Shown here: positions 28,201 through 36,166 of the stretch, piece after piece
Position numbering within the stretch: position 1 is the first letter of the stretch
Layout: every line of letters begins with the position of its first letter
Assembly (NCBI GenBank): GCA_024636975.1
Contig: JAGXGA010000011.1
Coordinates: forward strand, 1-64,000
From: Mariniphaga sp.
Lineage (GTDB): Bacteria > Bacteroidota > Bacteroidia > Bacteroidales > Prolixibacteraceae
DNA: 64,000 nucleotides
Direction of reading: 5' to 3'
The notes under the pieces: model-generated
What the model was told of the DNA's origin: nothing
Seen by the model: only the letters and a program-made list of their open reading frames with translations
Databases searched by the model: none
Position numbers and translations under genes: made by a program

Positions 28201-28451
28201 CTGACGTACTTTTTATTGATGAATTTTTCTCCGTTTCCTTCCTTTTCGTAAAGTATTCCTTTATTCTCAATATGATAATAATGGACAAATTCATAGTATA
28301 AATCCGTGTACTTTTCAACCTGTTCACGGCTGAAGTTTTCTTCGAGGTATGAAACCACAGAAAGTGAGGCATGCTCAGAAGTTTTGTTGTCATCGTAATC
28401 GGTTACAATGGCAAAAAATTTTAACAGGCTTTCAATAATTTCTTCGTACAT
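25287..28451 (-). CDS. ABCG-like ABC transporter with fused ATPase and permease
   Basis: A 1054-aa half-transporter with the ATPase before the membrane domain, as in ABCG/White proteins. The first 180 residues are helical and resemble a TerB-like acidic domain (IVTDYDDNKTSEHAS). A short beta domain follows, then the nucleotide-binding domain at about 260-480 with Walker A GGSGVGKTT, signature LSGGQRKRLNIA, and Walker B VLFVDEPTSGLSSADS. Cysteine pair CLACGN lies near 505. The ABC2-type membrane region spans about 600-800, with one further membrane segment near 1005-1025. A lipoprotein gene lies 80 bases upstream on the same strand. The substrate is unknown. Confidence 0.9.
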   Translation of the reverse strand: MYEEIIESLLKFFAIVTDYDDNKTSEHASLSVVSYLEENFSREQVEKYTDLYYEFVHYYHIENKGILYEKEGNGEKFINKKYVRKICKGIVDQFDLETRYMIVVQLLNFINKDGGTSAHDRQIVDIVAKGLKIKSREYNDLALFFLESIHAVKEKSNLFVVNGNEEHPYKQIKHLYRENQKVELEIILISSINSLFFKYRGPRNMYLNGHRLVQDRLYVFPPGGILRTSRIIPIYYSSIMTRFIQEQGKPKIVFNAEDVEYRFSRKNYGLHPLSFQERSGDLVGILGGSGVGKTTLLNVLNGKLKPHNGRIVINGYDIHNPENKEVLEGIIGYVPQVDLLLEELSVYENLKYNARFCFGNMDEEKIREKIEQTLHDFDLIEARDLVVGSPLKKILSGGQRKRLNIALELMREPSVLFVDEPTSGLSSADSEKVMYLLKRQCLKGKLVFANIHQPSSDIYKLFDRMIVMEQGGRVVFFGNPMEAITYFKHETNYNNPDESECLACGNVHTEQPLRIIQTRMVDPFGKSIRRRKITPEDWYQRYKEKVEPRVIDFMKLNPNTRQDLPEVHFEIPKWLKQLKLFVKRDFATKKANRQYLTIALLEAPALAVLLGFFSRYSGTAEYLVRYNDNIPAFLFMSIVVALFIGLSISAEEIFKDQKIRKREEFLNLSRGAYLTSKIIILFSLSAIQMLSFVLISNYMLEIKDVTFSTWAILFTTACFANLLGLNLSAGLNSVVAIYILIPLLLIPQLLLSGVIIDFNKMHNTLNSYEKTPLIGDAMTSRWAYEALAVNLYKNNDYRKHLFEEEVWKNEFGFKAFYLVPELKKHLASYWSFKENNQQESAASVVPLLQNSFEDMATEIPPFNDSVIWAIERIGTGTFNQNGISVLSDYLEYAAEEYKTEYNSANNARESKYMQVLSLFNNEPERLEGFKDRHTNDKLEEVTRDKYSAQKIYITNNRIYQGDEPIYRSPVNKNGAAHFYSAYKYIGNVKIDTLLFNLLVIWVFTFLLMVTLYFDVLHKVLNKIEGWRLNRQARLRERIFYNPMAFIKHDLTKNK

Positions 28452-28464
28452 AAACCAGGAATTG

Positions 28465-28487
28465 TAAAAACGGGCTTTTAACGCCCT
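28465..28487 (-). terminator. Possible rho-independent terminator
   Basis: Read on the minus strand, GGGCGTTAAAAGCCC followed by GTTTTT forms a short stem with a T-run, located between the lipoprotein gene and the ABC transporter gene. The stem is only four to five pairs, so attenuation rather than full termination is possible. Confidence 0.35.
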
Positions 28488-28531
28488 TTCGGTAACGAAA
28501 AACCCGTTCGTTTATATTGGATGTATGAATA

Positions 28532-29356
28532 CTACTCGAGGTGCTTGTTCCTTATCTCATTGATGGTTTCCGTCAGTTTTGCAACCTGCTCTTTGGTCAT
28601 CGATGTCGTTCCTTCTTCAAGGGCATAAATGGCATTTATTGCTGAAATATCCTGTCGGGTTTCGCTTAGTAATTCTGAATCTCTGTATTTTTCCATCAAT
28701 TGACCCAATTCACGAATATGCTTTTTTTGAAAAAGAATGGTTTCAATCAGACGCGGGTTCTGAAATGTGTTTTCAGAAATATGAGTGGTGAGATACAGGC
28801 CTTCGAATACGGTTCCTGCCAGTACCAGATAAGAAAGCTCAGTTCTCCCTTGTTTATTCAAAAATGAATAAGCATTCTGAAAAACGTTTGTAACGATATT
28901 AATCAACTCTTCCTTATTGTTGATATTTTCTGATATTTGCTCCGGTAAATCATCAGGTAAAGCTGCAGTTAAATCCAATTCGCGGGTAAGTCGTTCAATC
29001 GCCCTGAAATAGTCCTGTACTTCAGATGATTGATTGTAGGTAGTTGCGTATGCCAGGTCAGCAATATAAATGCCGAGGTTTATTGCCCTGCTCTTTTCGG
29101 TGAAATAACTTCCTGCTTTCTCCGGATCATTGGAAATATCAAAGATGTAACTTGCTTCAATTTCATTCAGCATGTTGGTTACCTCGAAAGTTGAGGGCAG
29201 CGGGTATATGTACTCTTCTACCTCCTGCTCAATCTTCTCGTTGGAAATTTCCGGGCTCTTATTTTTGTTCTCCTGACTTCTGTTGCCGCAGGAATAAAAG
29301 CCACTTGCCAGTATCCCCGATACTATGACCCATAAAACTAATTTAAAGGTTTTCAT
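28532..29356 (-). CDS. Helical lipoprotein linked to the ABC transporter
   Basis: About 274 aa from the ATG at 29356 (MKTFKLVLWVIVSG); the track start adds three residues. The signal peptide ends in a lipobox-like FYSCG, so the mature protein is lipid-anchored. The mature part is acidic and mainly helical (EKIEQEVEEYIYPLP, FRAIERLTRELDL, TMTKEQVAKLTETINEIR). No family motif is recognised. It precedes the ABCG-like transporter by 80 bases and probably shares its transcript, with a weak terminator-like stem between. It may be an accessory protein of the exporter. Confidence 0.78.
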   Translation of the reverse strand: MKTFKLVLWVIVSGILASGFYSCGNRSQENKNKSPEISNEKIEQEVEEYIYPLPSTFEVTNMLNEIEASYIFDISNDPEKAGSYFTEKSRAINLGIYIADLAYATTYNQSSEVQDYFRAIERLTRELDLTAALPDDLPEQISENINNKEELINIVTNVFQNAYSFLNKQGRTELSYLVLAGTVFEGLYLTTHISENTFQNPRLIETILFQKKHIRELGQLMEKYRDSELLSETRQDISAINAIYALEEGTTSMTKEQVAKLTETINEIRNKHLE

Positions 29357-29365
29357 TGTTCTCAT

Positions 29366-30390
29366 TTTGTATTTTTTTTATTGTTAGAATTTCAATTTGT
29401 AAAACGCCAACCAAAACATTATTAGTCAACCGCTTATTTTAAAAGATGCCTTTGCAAAGTTAATTCAAAATAACATAAAATCATTATCATTGTATGAATA
29501 TGGGCCAGAAAAGTGTTGTATGTTACCATAGCTTAAACACTTTTAGCAAATGAATCGGCGTTTGTAAACGAAGACAGCGGGAAGGGTGGTTGGCATTCTT
29601 GCATGGGAGGCGCGATTTCTCAGCCCGGCTGAAACCGTTCGGACAGGTCCGCCCGGCTGAAATCGTTCGGACGGGCGAGTCGCGCATTTAACATTTAAAA
29701 AAAATAGAAGGTTGTCATAGATTCACAGATTATTTGGAAGAAGGTAGCCACAGATTCACAGATTAATGGGAAGGAGGGGTGGATGGCATCCTGTGTTGTT
29801 ACATGCAGACATCCGGAATCAAAAAATGGGGATGCTATCCATAATTTTTTTCGTTGGCTGAACCATAATTCAAAAGATTGCACTGATGTTCATGGTTCGG
29901 TATTACCGAACCCACGGGAGTCGGATTTTCCAAATCCGACATTAAAGGGCACATGGGCAGACGCAATTCCCTGCAAGTTCAATTTCATTGTCAATGCCCT
30001 TTGATAAAAAACCTCCGGAAATTCATTTTCCAGGTTAATCAGGAAAATCATGGTTCAGATGTTATTTAACCCGAGTGCGACTAAGAAGATTCAATTTAGC
30101 TGTAAGTATTCTGCCGACAGTGATTTTCAGCATTATTGAAGGACAAAATTCCCAATCGCTGTTTTTTGGTAATTTCCTTGTTAAATATTTGCCTCGTTAA
30201 TCCGGATGATTTACTTTCGACAAAATGATTTTGCTTAAACAGATGAATATATGGGAACTATGCTTTGTGAACGTACTTTGGTACGAAATTTGAAAATTCA
30301 ACTTCAACACCTTAAAAACAAACCGTCTCTTTATTCAAGCTTATAATGCTAATTGACAATAAATTTTAATTACTTAAAAAAGGAGCCGTT
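29366..30390. repeat. 1-kb intergenic region with composite repeats
   Basis: No gene is supported; the ORFs at 29695-29883 and 29783-30004 consist of repeat sequence. A long hairpin repeat lies at 29606-29689, containing two CGTTCGGAC(A/G)GG units. CACAGATTCACAGATTA units are at about 29717 and 29748, an inverted GGATGGCATCC element at 29781-29840, and a CAGGTTAATCAGGAAAATCATGG unit near 30032. The final 300 bases form the leader of the glycosyltransferase gene. Confidence 0.7.
29781..29840. repeat. GGATGGCATCC inverted element, copy 4
   Basis: Opens GGATGGCATCC and closes GGGGATGCTATCC, with ATGCAGACATCCGGAATCAA in the centre. CACAGATTCACAG units lie immediately upstream, as in copies 6 and 7. 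Confidence 0.7.
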
Positions 30391-31713
30391 ATGTTTTACG
30401 ATAAGTCAGAAAAATATTTACAAGAATCGCCCCCAATTGAAGCACTCAACCTGCAGAGTTACGAAGAGGTCATAGGCCACAAAAAGCTTGAAAAGCTGAA
30501 ACAACTGGCAGCGCCCCTGGAAAATAAAGTATGGGCGCACGTGAATTCAACGTACATAGGTGGCGGAGTAGCCGAAATGTTAAAGAGCCTCGTCCCGCTG
30601 GCCAAGGGCTTTGGCATCGATGCCCAATGGCATTTATTTGAGGCCCACAGCGAAGACTTTTTCTATATCACCAAAAAGTTTCATGATTTAATACAGGGGG
30701 TTGAGCAGCCTTTCAGCGTGGAAGAACTGCATGGAGTTTACATCGACAACTCCATTAAAAATTTCGAGAATTATTCAGTGACAGCCGATCTTACCGTGGT
30801 GCACGACCCGCAGCCCTGTGCCACTTCGGTTTTTGGAAATTACGAAGGACCCAAACTGTGGCGTTGCCATATCGATACCACCTCTGCCAATAAGCTCATC
30901 TGGAATTTCCTTCTGCCATTTATCAATCATTATGACGGCGCTATTTTTACCGATGAACGATTTGTAAAACAGGGGGTAAAAAAACCGGTGTACCGTGTAG
31001 CGCCCTCCATTGATCCGCTGAGCCCGAAAAACAGACAGTTGTCGGAACAGGAGGCACGACAGATTTTGGCGCCGCTGTTTAACAAGCACAATATCGATGG
31101 TGATCGCCCGATTGTGCTGGCAGTTTCGCGGTATGATATTCACAAGAACCAGGCGACAATTATCAAAGCGTTCAAGGAAATCAAGAACGACAAGGAAGTG
31201 CAGAATAAAAAGCCCATACTTATAATTGTGGGCAATACTGCTTCCGACGACCCGGATGGCCTGGCGATGTACGGACAAATAATGGAGGACCGTGAAAACG
31301 ATACCGACATCTTTTTGCTGATGAACATCGAGAACAACGATGAAAACATCGGCGCGCTGATGCGGATTGCCAACCAGTTTGTGCACATTTCCACCAAAGA
31401 AGGATTCGGACTGGTAGTTACGGAAGCGCTTTGGCAGGGAACACCGGTAATCGGCAGCAACGTGGGCGGAATACCTCAGCAGGTAATCGATAACGAAACC
31501 GGTTTTCTGGTAGAGCCGTTCGAAATTGACCAAATTAAACAAAAAATGAAATACCTTTTACTTCACCCCGATGAGAGCAAACACATTGGCAAACAAGCCA
31601 TGGAACATGTACGCGAGAATTTCCTGCTGCCGTCGCTGCTGGAAAAATACTTGTTGCTGATGCGCCACTACACAGGAGTTGACAGCAATCATCCGCATTT
31701 TAAGATAGGGTAG
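30391..31713 (+). CDS. Family 4 glycosyltransferase, trehalose synthase (TreT)-like
   Basis: GT-B-fold glycosyltransferase of 440 aa, closest in pattern to the TreT trehalose synthases/phosphorylases. The N-terminal half has VNSTYIGGGVAEMLKSLVPL (the glycine-rich donor loop) and VVHDPQPCATSVFG. The C-terminal half has the GT4 blocks LAVSRYDIHKNQATIIKAF, IIVGNTASDDPDG, FVHISTKEGFGLVVTEALWQG and PVIGSNVGGIPQQV, with the E-x7-E motif. TreT makes trehalose from a nucleotide sugar and glucose; whether this protein does so is inference. AGGAG six bases before the ATG gives a good ribosome site. It is monocistronic and GC-richer than the neighbouring regions. Confidence 0.85.
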   Translation: MFYDKSEKYLQESPPIEALNLQSYEEVIGHKKLEKLKQLAAPLENKVWAHVNSTYIGGGVAEMLKSLVPLAKGFGIDAQWHLFEAHSEDFFYITKKFHDLIQGVEQPFSVEELHGVYIDNSIKNFENYSVTADLTVVHDPQPCATSVFGNYEGPKLWRCHIDTTSANKLIWNFLLPFINHYDGAIFTDERFVKQGVKKPVYRVAPSIDPLSPKNRQLSEQEARQILAPLFNKHNIDGDRPIVLAVSRYDIHKNQATIIKAFKEIKNDKEVQNKKPILIIVGNTASDDPDGLAMYGQIMEDRENDTDIFLLMNIENNDENIGALMRIANQFVHISTKEGFGLVVTEALWQGTPVIGSNVGGIPQQVIDNETGFLVEPFEIDQIKQKMKYLLLHPDESKHIGKQAMEHVRENFLLPSLLEKYLLLMRHYTGVDSNHPHFKIG

Positions 31714-31978
31714 AGGAGGGCAGAGGGCAAAGGGCAGAGGGCATGGGGCTAAGGGCGTGGGGCACAGAGCAGAGAGTGCTGTGAAGTGAACAGTAAACAG
31801 TCCATTGAACGGCTTCAGCCGTATTTCATAAGAAATCGTAGAACCGAAAAGTGCATTGCATCGTAATATAATAAGTTGGGTTAAGACAAAAGTGAGGGGT
31901 GACCTGGCGTTTTTGCGCCTTTGCGTGGAACGAAATTTATATGAATATTAACCAAATTGCAATTATACTATCAATAGC
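31714..31978. repeat. Purine-rich tract after the glycosyltransferase
   Basis: Bases 31714-31780 are a G/A-rich tract of GGGCAGAGGGCAAAGGGCA units, with a GTGAACAGTAAACAG piece after it. No gene is seen. The tract resembles those at 218-290 and 35643-35702. Confidence 0.6.
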
Positions 31979-32257
31979 TTACCCCGAATGTCTCAGTTCA
32001 TCATTTAACCTATCCTTCAAAAAAATCTTTATGAGCGATTGATACGGCACATCTCTTTTACGTGCGAGCATTTTTATCTCATCGAGGATATGTTCCGGCA
32101 GACGCAATGAAATGGTTTTTGTGGAAGGCTTCAGGTTAGGGAATACTGCTCTTTCTGCATTTTTCCAATCAATGAATTTCGACGAATCATGGGCAGCCCA
32201 AAATTCACTTTCTTCTTCTTCATTTTTAAAAACCGGTATTTTTTTAAGCTTGTTCAT
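31979..32257 (-). CDS. brnA: BrnA-like CopG-type antitoxin
   Basis: A 92-aa antitoxin of the BrnA/CopG type. The N-terminal half (FKNEEEESEFWAAHDSSKFIDW) is the toxin-neutralising segment typical of this family. The C-terminal half holds the ribbon-helix-helix DNA-binding domain (TISLRLPEHILDEIKMLARKRDVPYQSLIKIFLKDRL). It overlaps the upstream toxin gene by 14 bases, with toxin first, as is normal for BrnT/BrnA. It should neutralise BrnT and repress the shared promoter. Confidence 0.87.
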   Translation of the reverse strand: MNKLKKIPVFKNEEEESEFWAAHDSSKFIDWKNAERAVFPNLKPSTKTISLRLPEHILDEIKMLARKRDVPYQSLIKIFLKDRLNDELRHSG

Positions 32258-32543
32258 TGTATATGCTCCTTTCTTTTTTGTTCATATCCCTTGCAGATAT
32301 TACCCTTATGCGATTTTTTCTGATCGTAAAAACAATAAATAAAAACCGGCCTGCATCTGTTTTTCCCAATAAAAACCATCTTTTTTCAATTTGTGAATGT
32401 TTAACATCAACAAAAACAATTAATGGTTCATTAAAGAAAACCTGTTCGCATTCACCTTGTGTTACATGGTGACGCATCCAATTTTTTGCGGAATTTCCTT
32501 TATCCCATTCAAAACCGGTACAATTATCAAACACTTCTTTCAT
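32244..32543 (-). CDS. brnT: BrnT-family toxin
   Basis: About 99 aa from the ATG at 32543 (MKEVFDNCTGFEWDKGNSAKNW); the track start at 32588 adds an unlikely hydrophobic leader. It matches BrnT ribonuclease toxins: FEWDKGNSAKNWMRHHVT at the start, ECEQVFFNEPLIV in the middle, and RWFLLGKTDAGRFLFIVFTIRKNRIRVISARDMNKKE at the end. BrnT has a RelE-like fold and cleaves RNA. The pair is complete with no disrupted frame, so it is probably active. Confidence 0.87.
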   Translation of the reverse strand: MKEVFDNCTGFEWDKGNSAKNWMRHHVTQGECEQVFFNEPLIVFVDVKHSQIEKRWFLLGKTDAGRFLFIVFTIRKNRIRVISARDMNKKERSIYNEQA

Positions 32544-32549
32544 GTATAT

Positions 32550-32567
32550 TACAAATATATACAAATA
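32550..32567 (-). promoter_or_regulatory. Repeated TACAAATA boxes ahead of brnT
   Basis: TACAAATA occurs at 32550-32557 and 32560-32567, ten bases apart, just upstream of the brnT ATG. On the coding strand this gives TATATTTG, a candidate -7 box. The one-turn spacing fits a ribbon-helix-helix operator where BrnA could bind and block the promoter. Confidence 0.4.
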
Positions 32568-32949
32568 ATTGTTGAGAGCAAAGAGCATGAGGCAAAGAGT
32601 TGAGACCAGAGTCCTTTAAATGGCTTCAGCCGTGTTATATAAGAAATAACTTAGAAGACCTCTTGCGTGCTGAAAGCCTGCCCAGCCGAATAAATAACAT
32701 AAGAAAATTTGCAGTTATAGTGACTGGAGAGACATTCAAGGGAGTTATCTCTCTGCACCGGCCATCTAGCTGTCAACGATTCCGGAGGAATCAAATGTCT
32801 ATAGCAATGCAGCCCCAATCAACCACCACTGCGGCGCAACTGCCGGCCTGGATTGAAACATACTCTTTCCATGCGCCGCCTTCGCCGGCCTGGTTTTAAT
32901 AGGAAGTTAAATGATAGTGAACAGTCCGCCCGGTTAAACCTTTTTTACC

Positions 32950-33008
32950 GGATGGCATCCCATGCAGTTACCTTGCAGGAACCTGAATTGGAAGAGGGGA
33001 TGCTATCC
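32950..33008. repeat. GGATGGCATCC inverted element, copy 5
   Basis: Opens GGATGGCATCCC and closes GGGGATGCTATCC. The centre has CTTGCAGGAACCTGAATTGG, close to copy 2. Confidence 0.7.
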
Positions 33009-33164
33009 TTGCCCCAATAGGTAGTAACTATTCCGGTGCGCCTGTCTTCCCACCAGTCAGGTTGCACCTTTTAGTTCCGGTGCCTGATTTCTTCCACAAA
33101 TTTTTTGCTGCGCTGCAACTATAGCTACTGATTCACAGGATAACATCCCTTGCGAATTTTTAAC

Positions 33165-33238
33165 AGCTTCGTGAACCAGGTTGTTTTATTGTAAATCATT
33201 TTCTAGTTTTAAGCTTTTAAACCTGAAGCTCTGATGAT
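33165..33238 (+). repeat. Upstream ~100-bp element, copy 3
   Basis: The shorter copy: AGCTTCGTGAA, then TTGTTTTATTG, CATTTTCTAGTTTTAAG and CTTTTAAACCTGAAGCTCTG, in the same order as the other copies. It ends about 90 bases before the next start codon. Confidence 0.6.
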
Positions 33239-33326
33239 ATGTAAAAGACCAAAAAGGATCCCACATTCGGGTGCAAAAATGCCACGTCCTTTCATTGTAA
33301 TTATTCAATACTGCTTAAAATAGAAA

Positions 33327-34352
33327 ATGAGAAAAGCTAACCAGGAGATAACCGATAAATCGATACTTGAAGAAATATTGATTCATTCCAGAATTTGTCG
33401 TATTGGAATGATGGATAACGGATTGCCCTACATATTGCCTTTTAATTACGGCTACAGGGATAACCGGATTTACATCCATAGTGCCAGTGCCGGTAAAAAG
33501 ATTGACTTGTTAAAAAACAATCCCACTGTTTGTTTTGAGGTGGAGCTGAAAGCGGATATCGTTAAAAGCGACAAAGCCTGTAAATGGGCAACAGCTTACC
33601 GTTCCATTGTAGGATACGGGAATATTGAAATCCTTGACGATCTTGCACAAAAGCAACAGGCACTTGAAATTATTATGACACATAACGGAGCGCCTGGTTT
33701 GACTGAATTTGAGCCAAAACAAGTGGATGCTGTCCTGGTACTGAAGTTAACGATTGATACTTTAACGGGAAAGCAATCAGGCAACTGGGATAAAGTGCAT
33801 AATCCGGAATTGTACAATATGGAGACAGAGCGGTTGCTGTTAATTGAAATTTCAATGGATGATCTGGAAAACATTCACCGGTTGCATTCAGTTCAGGAAG
33901 TTGATGAATACAATACGCTTGGAATACCAACGACAATCGGGGAAACTGAGAAACTGACTGAATCAATGATTATGGACAGATATAAATTACCCAGAAATAA
34001 ATACACATGGAAAATATGTCTGAAGGAATCTGGTCAGTTTATAGGCATGGCAGGATTTACCTTATCGAACGACAAATTTAAGCTTGGTGAAATATATTAC
34101 AAACTACATCCAGGTTACTGGGGAAACGGCTATGCTACTGAAACAGCAAAGCGGCTTGTAAAAGCAGGCTTTGATGATTTCGGTTTACAGAAAGTAGAGG
34201 CCGGTGTGGCATCAGAAAACATAAAATCAATAAGCGTCCTGGAAAAGATTGGCATGAAACGGGAGGGACTCAGAAGAAAAATTTTACCCATCAGGGGAGA
34301 TTGGAAAGACAGTTACCACTATGCTATTGTAAGAGGAGATGGAGGTTGGTAG
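33327..34352 (+). CDS. PNPOx-like / GNAT acetyltransferase fusion
   Basis: A 341-aa two-domain protein. Residues 1-155 are a pyridoxamine 5'-phosphate oxidase-like split-barrel flavin domain (RICRIGMMDNGLPYILPFNYGYRDNRIYIHSASAGKKIDLLKNN, then CFEVE and SIVGYGNIEIL), of the type found in NimA-like proteins. Residues 165-341 are a GNAT N-acetyltransferase domain of the RimJ/RimL kind (TERLLLIEISMDDL, GEIYYKLHPGYWGNGYATET, GVASENIKSISVLEKIGMKREG). The acetyl-CoA site is GYWGNGYATE. Such fusions may modify antibiotics or other amines, but no substrate is predictable. The frame is continuous, so this is a real fusion. Confidence 0.87.
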   Translation: MRKANQEITDKSILEEILIHSRICRIGMMDNGLPYILPFNYGYRDNRIYIHSASAGKKIDLLKNNPTVCFEVELKADIVKSDKACKWATAYRSIVGYGNIEILDDLAQKQQALEIIMTHNGAPGLTEFEPKQVDAVLVLKLTIDTLTGKQSGNWDKVHNPELYNMETERLLLIEISMDDLENIHRLHSVQEVDEYNTLGIPTTIGETEKLTESMIMDRYKLPRNKYTWKICLKESGQFIGMAGFTLSNDKFKLGEIYYKLHPGYWGNGYATETAKRLVKAGFDDFGLQKVEAGVASENIKSISVLEKIGMKREGLRRKILPIRGDWKDSYHYAIVRGDGGW

Positions 34353-34688
34353 GGATTGGTGGAGATTTCAAATTGTAAAGTTACGGAATTGTCAAACTGC
34401 TGACTATTGCCGTTGTGCTTCAATGAGCAGAGAGCAGGAGAGTGAACAGTGTGTAGCCAGCCAGACTGCAGCTTTTAGTTTAGGCACCGGATTTCTTCTG
34501 CAAATTTTTTGCTGCGCTGCAGCTATAGCCAGATTGCTTTCTCAAGACATCCTTTTAATCCGGCACGATTTCATACTTCAACAGTTGACACTCATTGTAA
34601 AAGATATAAAACAGGCTAAACTTAAAGATATATGATATAACTTCGCAGAGAAAGTTCATGAATTGTAACTGCTTCAAAAAATGTAAAC
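34353..34688. repeat. Duplicated flank of the intact GH5-like gene
   Basis: A short purine/GTGAACAG tract (34420-34452) is followed by the CTGCGCTGCAGC repeat (core 34502-34528). The stretch 34450-34688 is highly similar to 22300-22535 before the truncated paralogue, including GATATAACTTCGCAGAGAAA. No gene is seen. Confidence 0.7.
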
Positions 34689-35645
34689 ATGAGATATAAA
34701 CAACTACTTCTGACGGTTATTATTTTCGGAGTATTCCAAAGTCTTTTTGCAGGAAACTACGTCTTCTCGGTAAAAGGCACCAAAACTTACCTCAATAATC
34801 AGGAAATCCTGGTGGCAGGTTTACGTTGCTCAAACGCGCTGTATTCTGAAGAATCTGCAGCAGATTTAATCAGTCATCTGGATGAATTAATATCATACGG
34901 CGTAAACACTGTAAGTGTATTTGTAATGGGTTCGCGCTACGGAAATTTTAAAGGCTATCTGGAAGATGGAAGTCTTAATCCGGTTTATTCAAATCGGTTG
35001 GCTAACATTATTAAAGCAGCCGATAAAAAAGGAATGATTGTTCTGGTTGGATGTTTGTACTGGGGTGGCTCAACTGCCAAATGGGAATCGTGGACACAAA
35101 AGGAAGCAAATACAGCAGTTGCCAACACAGTTAAATTTCTTAAAGATAATAACTTCCGAAATGTCTTTATTGATGTCGATAATGAAGGAATGGCGATGCG
35201 TGAAGCAGGTTTTGATCCGGCAGAGTTAGTTCGTTCCGCCAAAAAAGTTGATCCTACGTTTTATATAGCAACAAATTTCAAAGGGGTTCCACCTGAAGAG
35301 GCCGATTTGGGAATTCATTTCAGCAAAAAAGATCCAAATAAACCCTACATTGAATCGGAAGGTACGCCAACAAATGCACCTGGTAATTACTGGGGAGAAT
35401 ACAGCAAAGCACCTCCGTTGGAAAACTACATTAACATTGGAATTTATTCTGAAGAAATGAAAATCAACCAAATCCAACTCACAAAAAATCATTTTGAAAG
35501 AGGTTGGGGATATATGCTTGCATCTACCTGGTTACAGTGCGTTCCGCCCCATGGGCCAAATGCCGGCCCAGGCGGAGATGGTTCAGAACAAAATCCCGGA
35601 ATTCGCTGGTGGCTGGAGGCTTTGAAGGAAATGAAAGGGGAATAG
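34689..35645 (+). CDS. Secreted GH5-like (clan GH-A) glycosidase-like protein
   Basis: A 318-aa exported protein with signal peptide MRYKQLLLTVIIFGVFQSLFAG. The pattern is that of a TIM-barrel glycosidase related to GH5 cellulases: an early FSVKGTKTYLNNQEILVAGLRCSN strand, then FIDVDNEGMAM with an Asn-Glu pair expected for the acid/base residue, and YIESEGTPTNAPGNYWGE with a candidate nucleophile glutamate. The C-terminal ASTWLQCVPPHGPNAGPG holds aromatic residues suited to a sugar site. It is the intact copy of the fragment at 22536. Family assignment is by fold pattern and is moderately sure; the substrate is unknown. Confidence 0.7.
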   Translation: MRYKQLLLTVIIFGVFQSLFAGNYVFSVKGTKTYLNNQEILVAGLRCSNALYSEESAADLISHLDELISYGVNTVSVFVMGSRYGNFKGYLEDGSLNPVYSNRLANIIKAADKKGMIVLVGCLYWGGSTAKWESWTQKEANTAVANTVKFLKDNNFRNVFIDVDNEGMAMREAGFDPAELVRSAKKVDPTFYIATNFKGVPPEEADLGIHFSKKDPNKPYIESEGTPTNAPGNYWGEYSKAPPLENYINIGIYSEEMKINQIQLTKNHFERGWGYMLASTWLQCVPPHGPNAGPGGDGSEQNPGIRWWLEALKEMKGE

Positions 35646-36166
35646 GGAAGGGAGCAAAGGGCATGGGGCACAGAGCATGGGGCAAAGTGACAGAGAGCAG
35701 AGTTGTCAGAGTGAACAGTCCTTTGAATTGCTGAAGCAATATTATATGAATAATAACATGATTTGCAGGTGTCGAACCTGCATGTCCTGAAGGCGCATCA
35801 ACAGGGCTCGTTCCTCTTTGGGCACATGCCTCCATCAGAGTATTTTCAGACACTACCAAAGGCCTGTCCGACTGCGTTCAGGCGGGGGGAATTTAAAGGG
35901 GATTTTTGCAGAAAAAAAAGAAAATGTTTTGGTGAAAAAGTAGTTATATGATAGTAAACAGTCCATTTAACGACTTCAGCCGTATTATAAAAAAAATAAC
36001 TTAGCAGATCTGTTGCGGGCTGAAAGCCTGCCCAGCTGCAAGCAGGGCCCAGCTTAATTCAGCCCAAGGCAGCCACCCTGGGTATTAGATAACCCCCAGC
36101 CCCTGCGGTGCCTGTTCTGCAAAAAAAAGAACGATTCCTTTTTCAATTTGACAATTTTACCATTTC
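35646..36166. repeat. Intergenic region with purine tract and low-copy repeats
   Basis: Bases 35643-35702 form a GGGCAAGGGGCACAGAGCA-like purine tract. TCCTTTGAATTGCTGAAGC (35717) and TCCATTTAACGACTTCAGCCG (35963), together with AGCCTGCCCAGC nearby, recur around 31802 and 32610. The ORFs on both strands consist of this repeat sequence and are rejected. No RNA gene is evident. Confidence 0.6.

Larger units (their letters stand above)
32568..33326. repeat. Intergenic repeats upstream of the PNPOx-GNAT gene
   Basis: The ORF at 32600-32899 looks like no protein and is rejected. Contents are a purine tract (32570-32608), an inverted GGATGGCATCC element (32950-33008), the CTGCGCTGCAAC repeat (core 33098-33124) and a roughly 100-bp upstream element (33165-33238). 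The last 90 bases are the leader of the next gene. Confidence 0.65.

Noticed and set aside
29783-30004. 73-aa ORF
   Set aside because: Begins inside the inverted GGATGGCATCC element and has no protein-like pattern.
32600-32899. 99-aa ORF
   Set aside because: Overlaps several dispersed repeats; no start context, motif or homologous look.
35504-35859. Overlapping ORFs on both strands after the GH5-like gene
   Set aside because: They cover the 3' end of the real gene and a purine tract in other frames.
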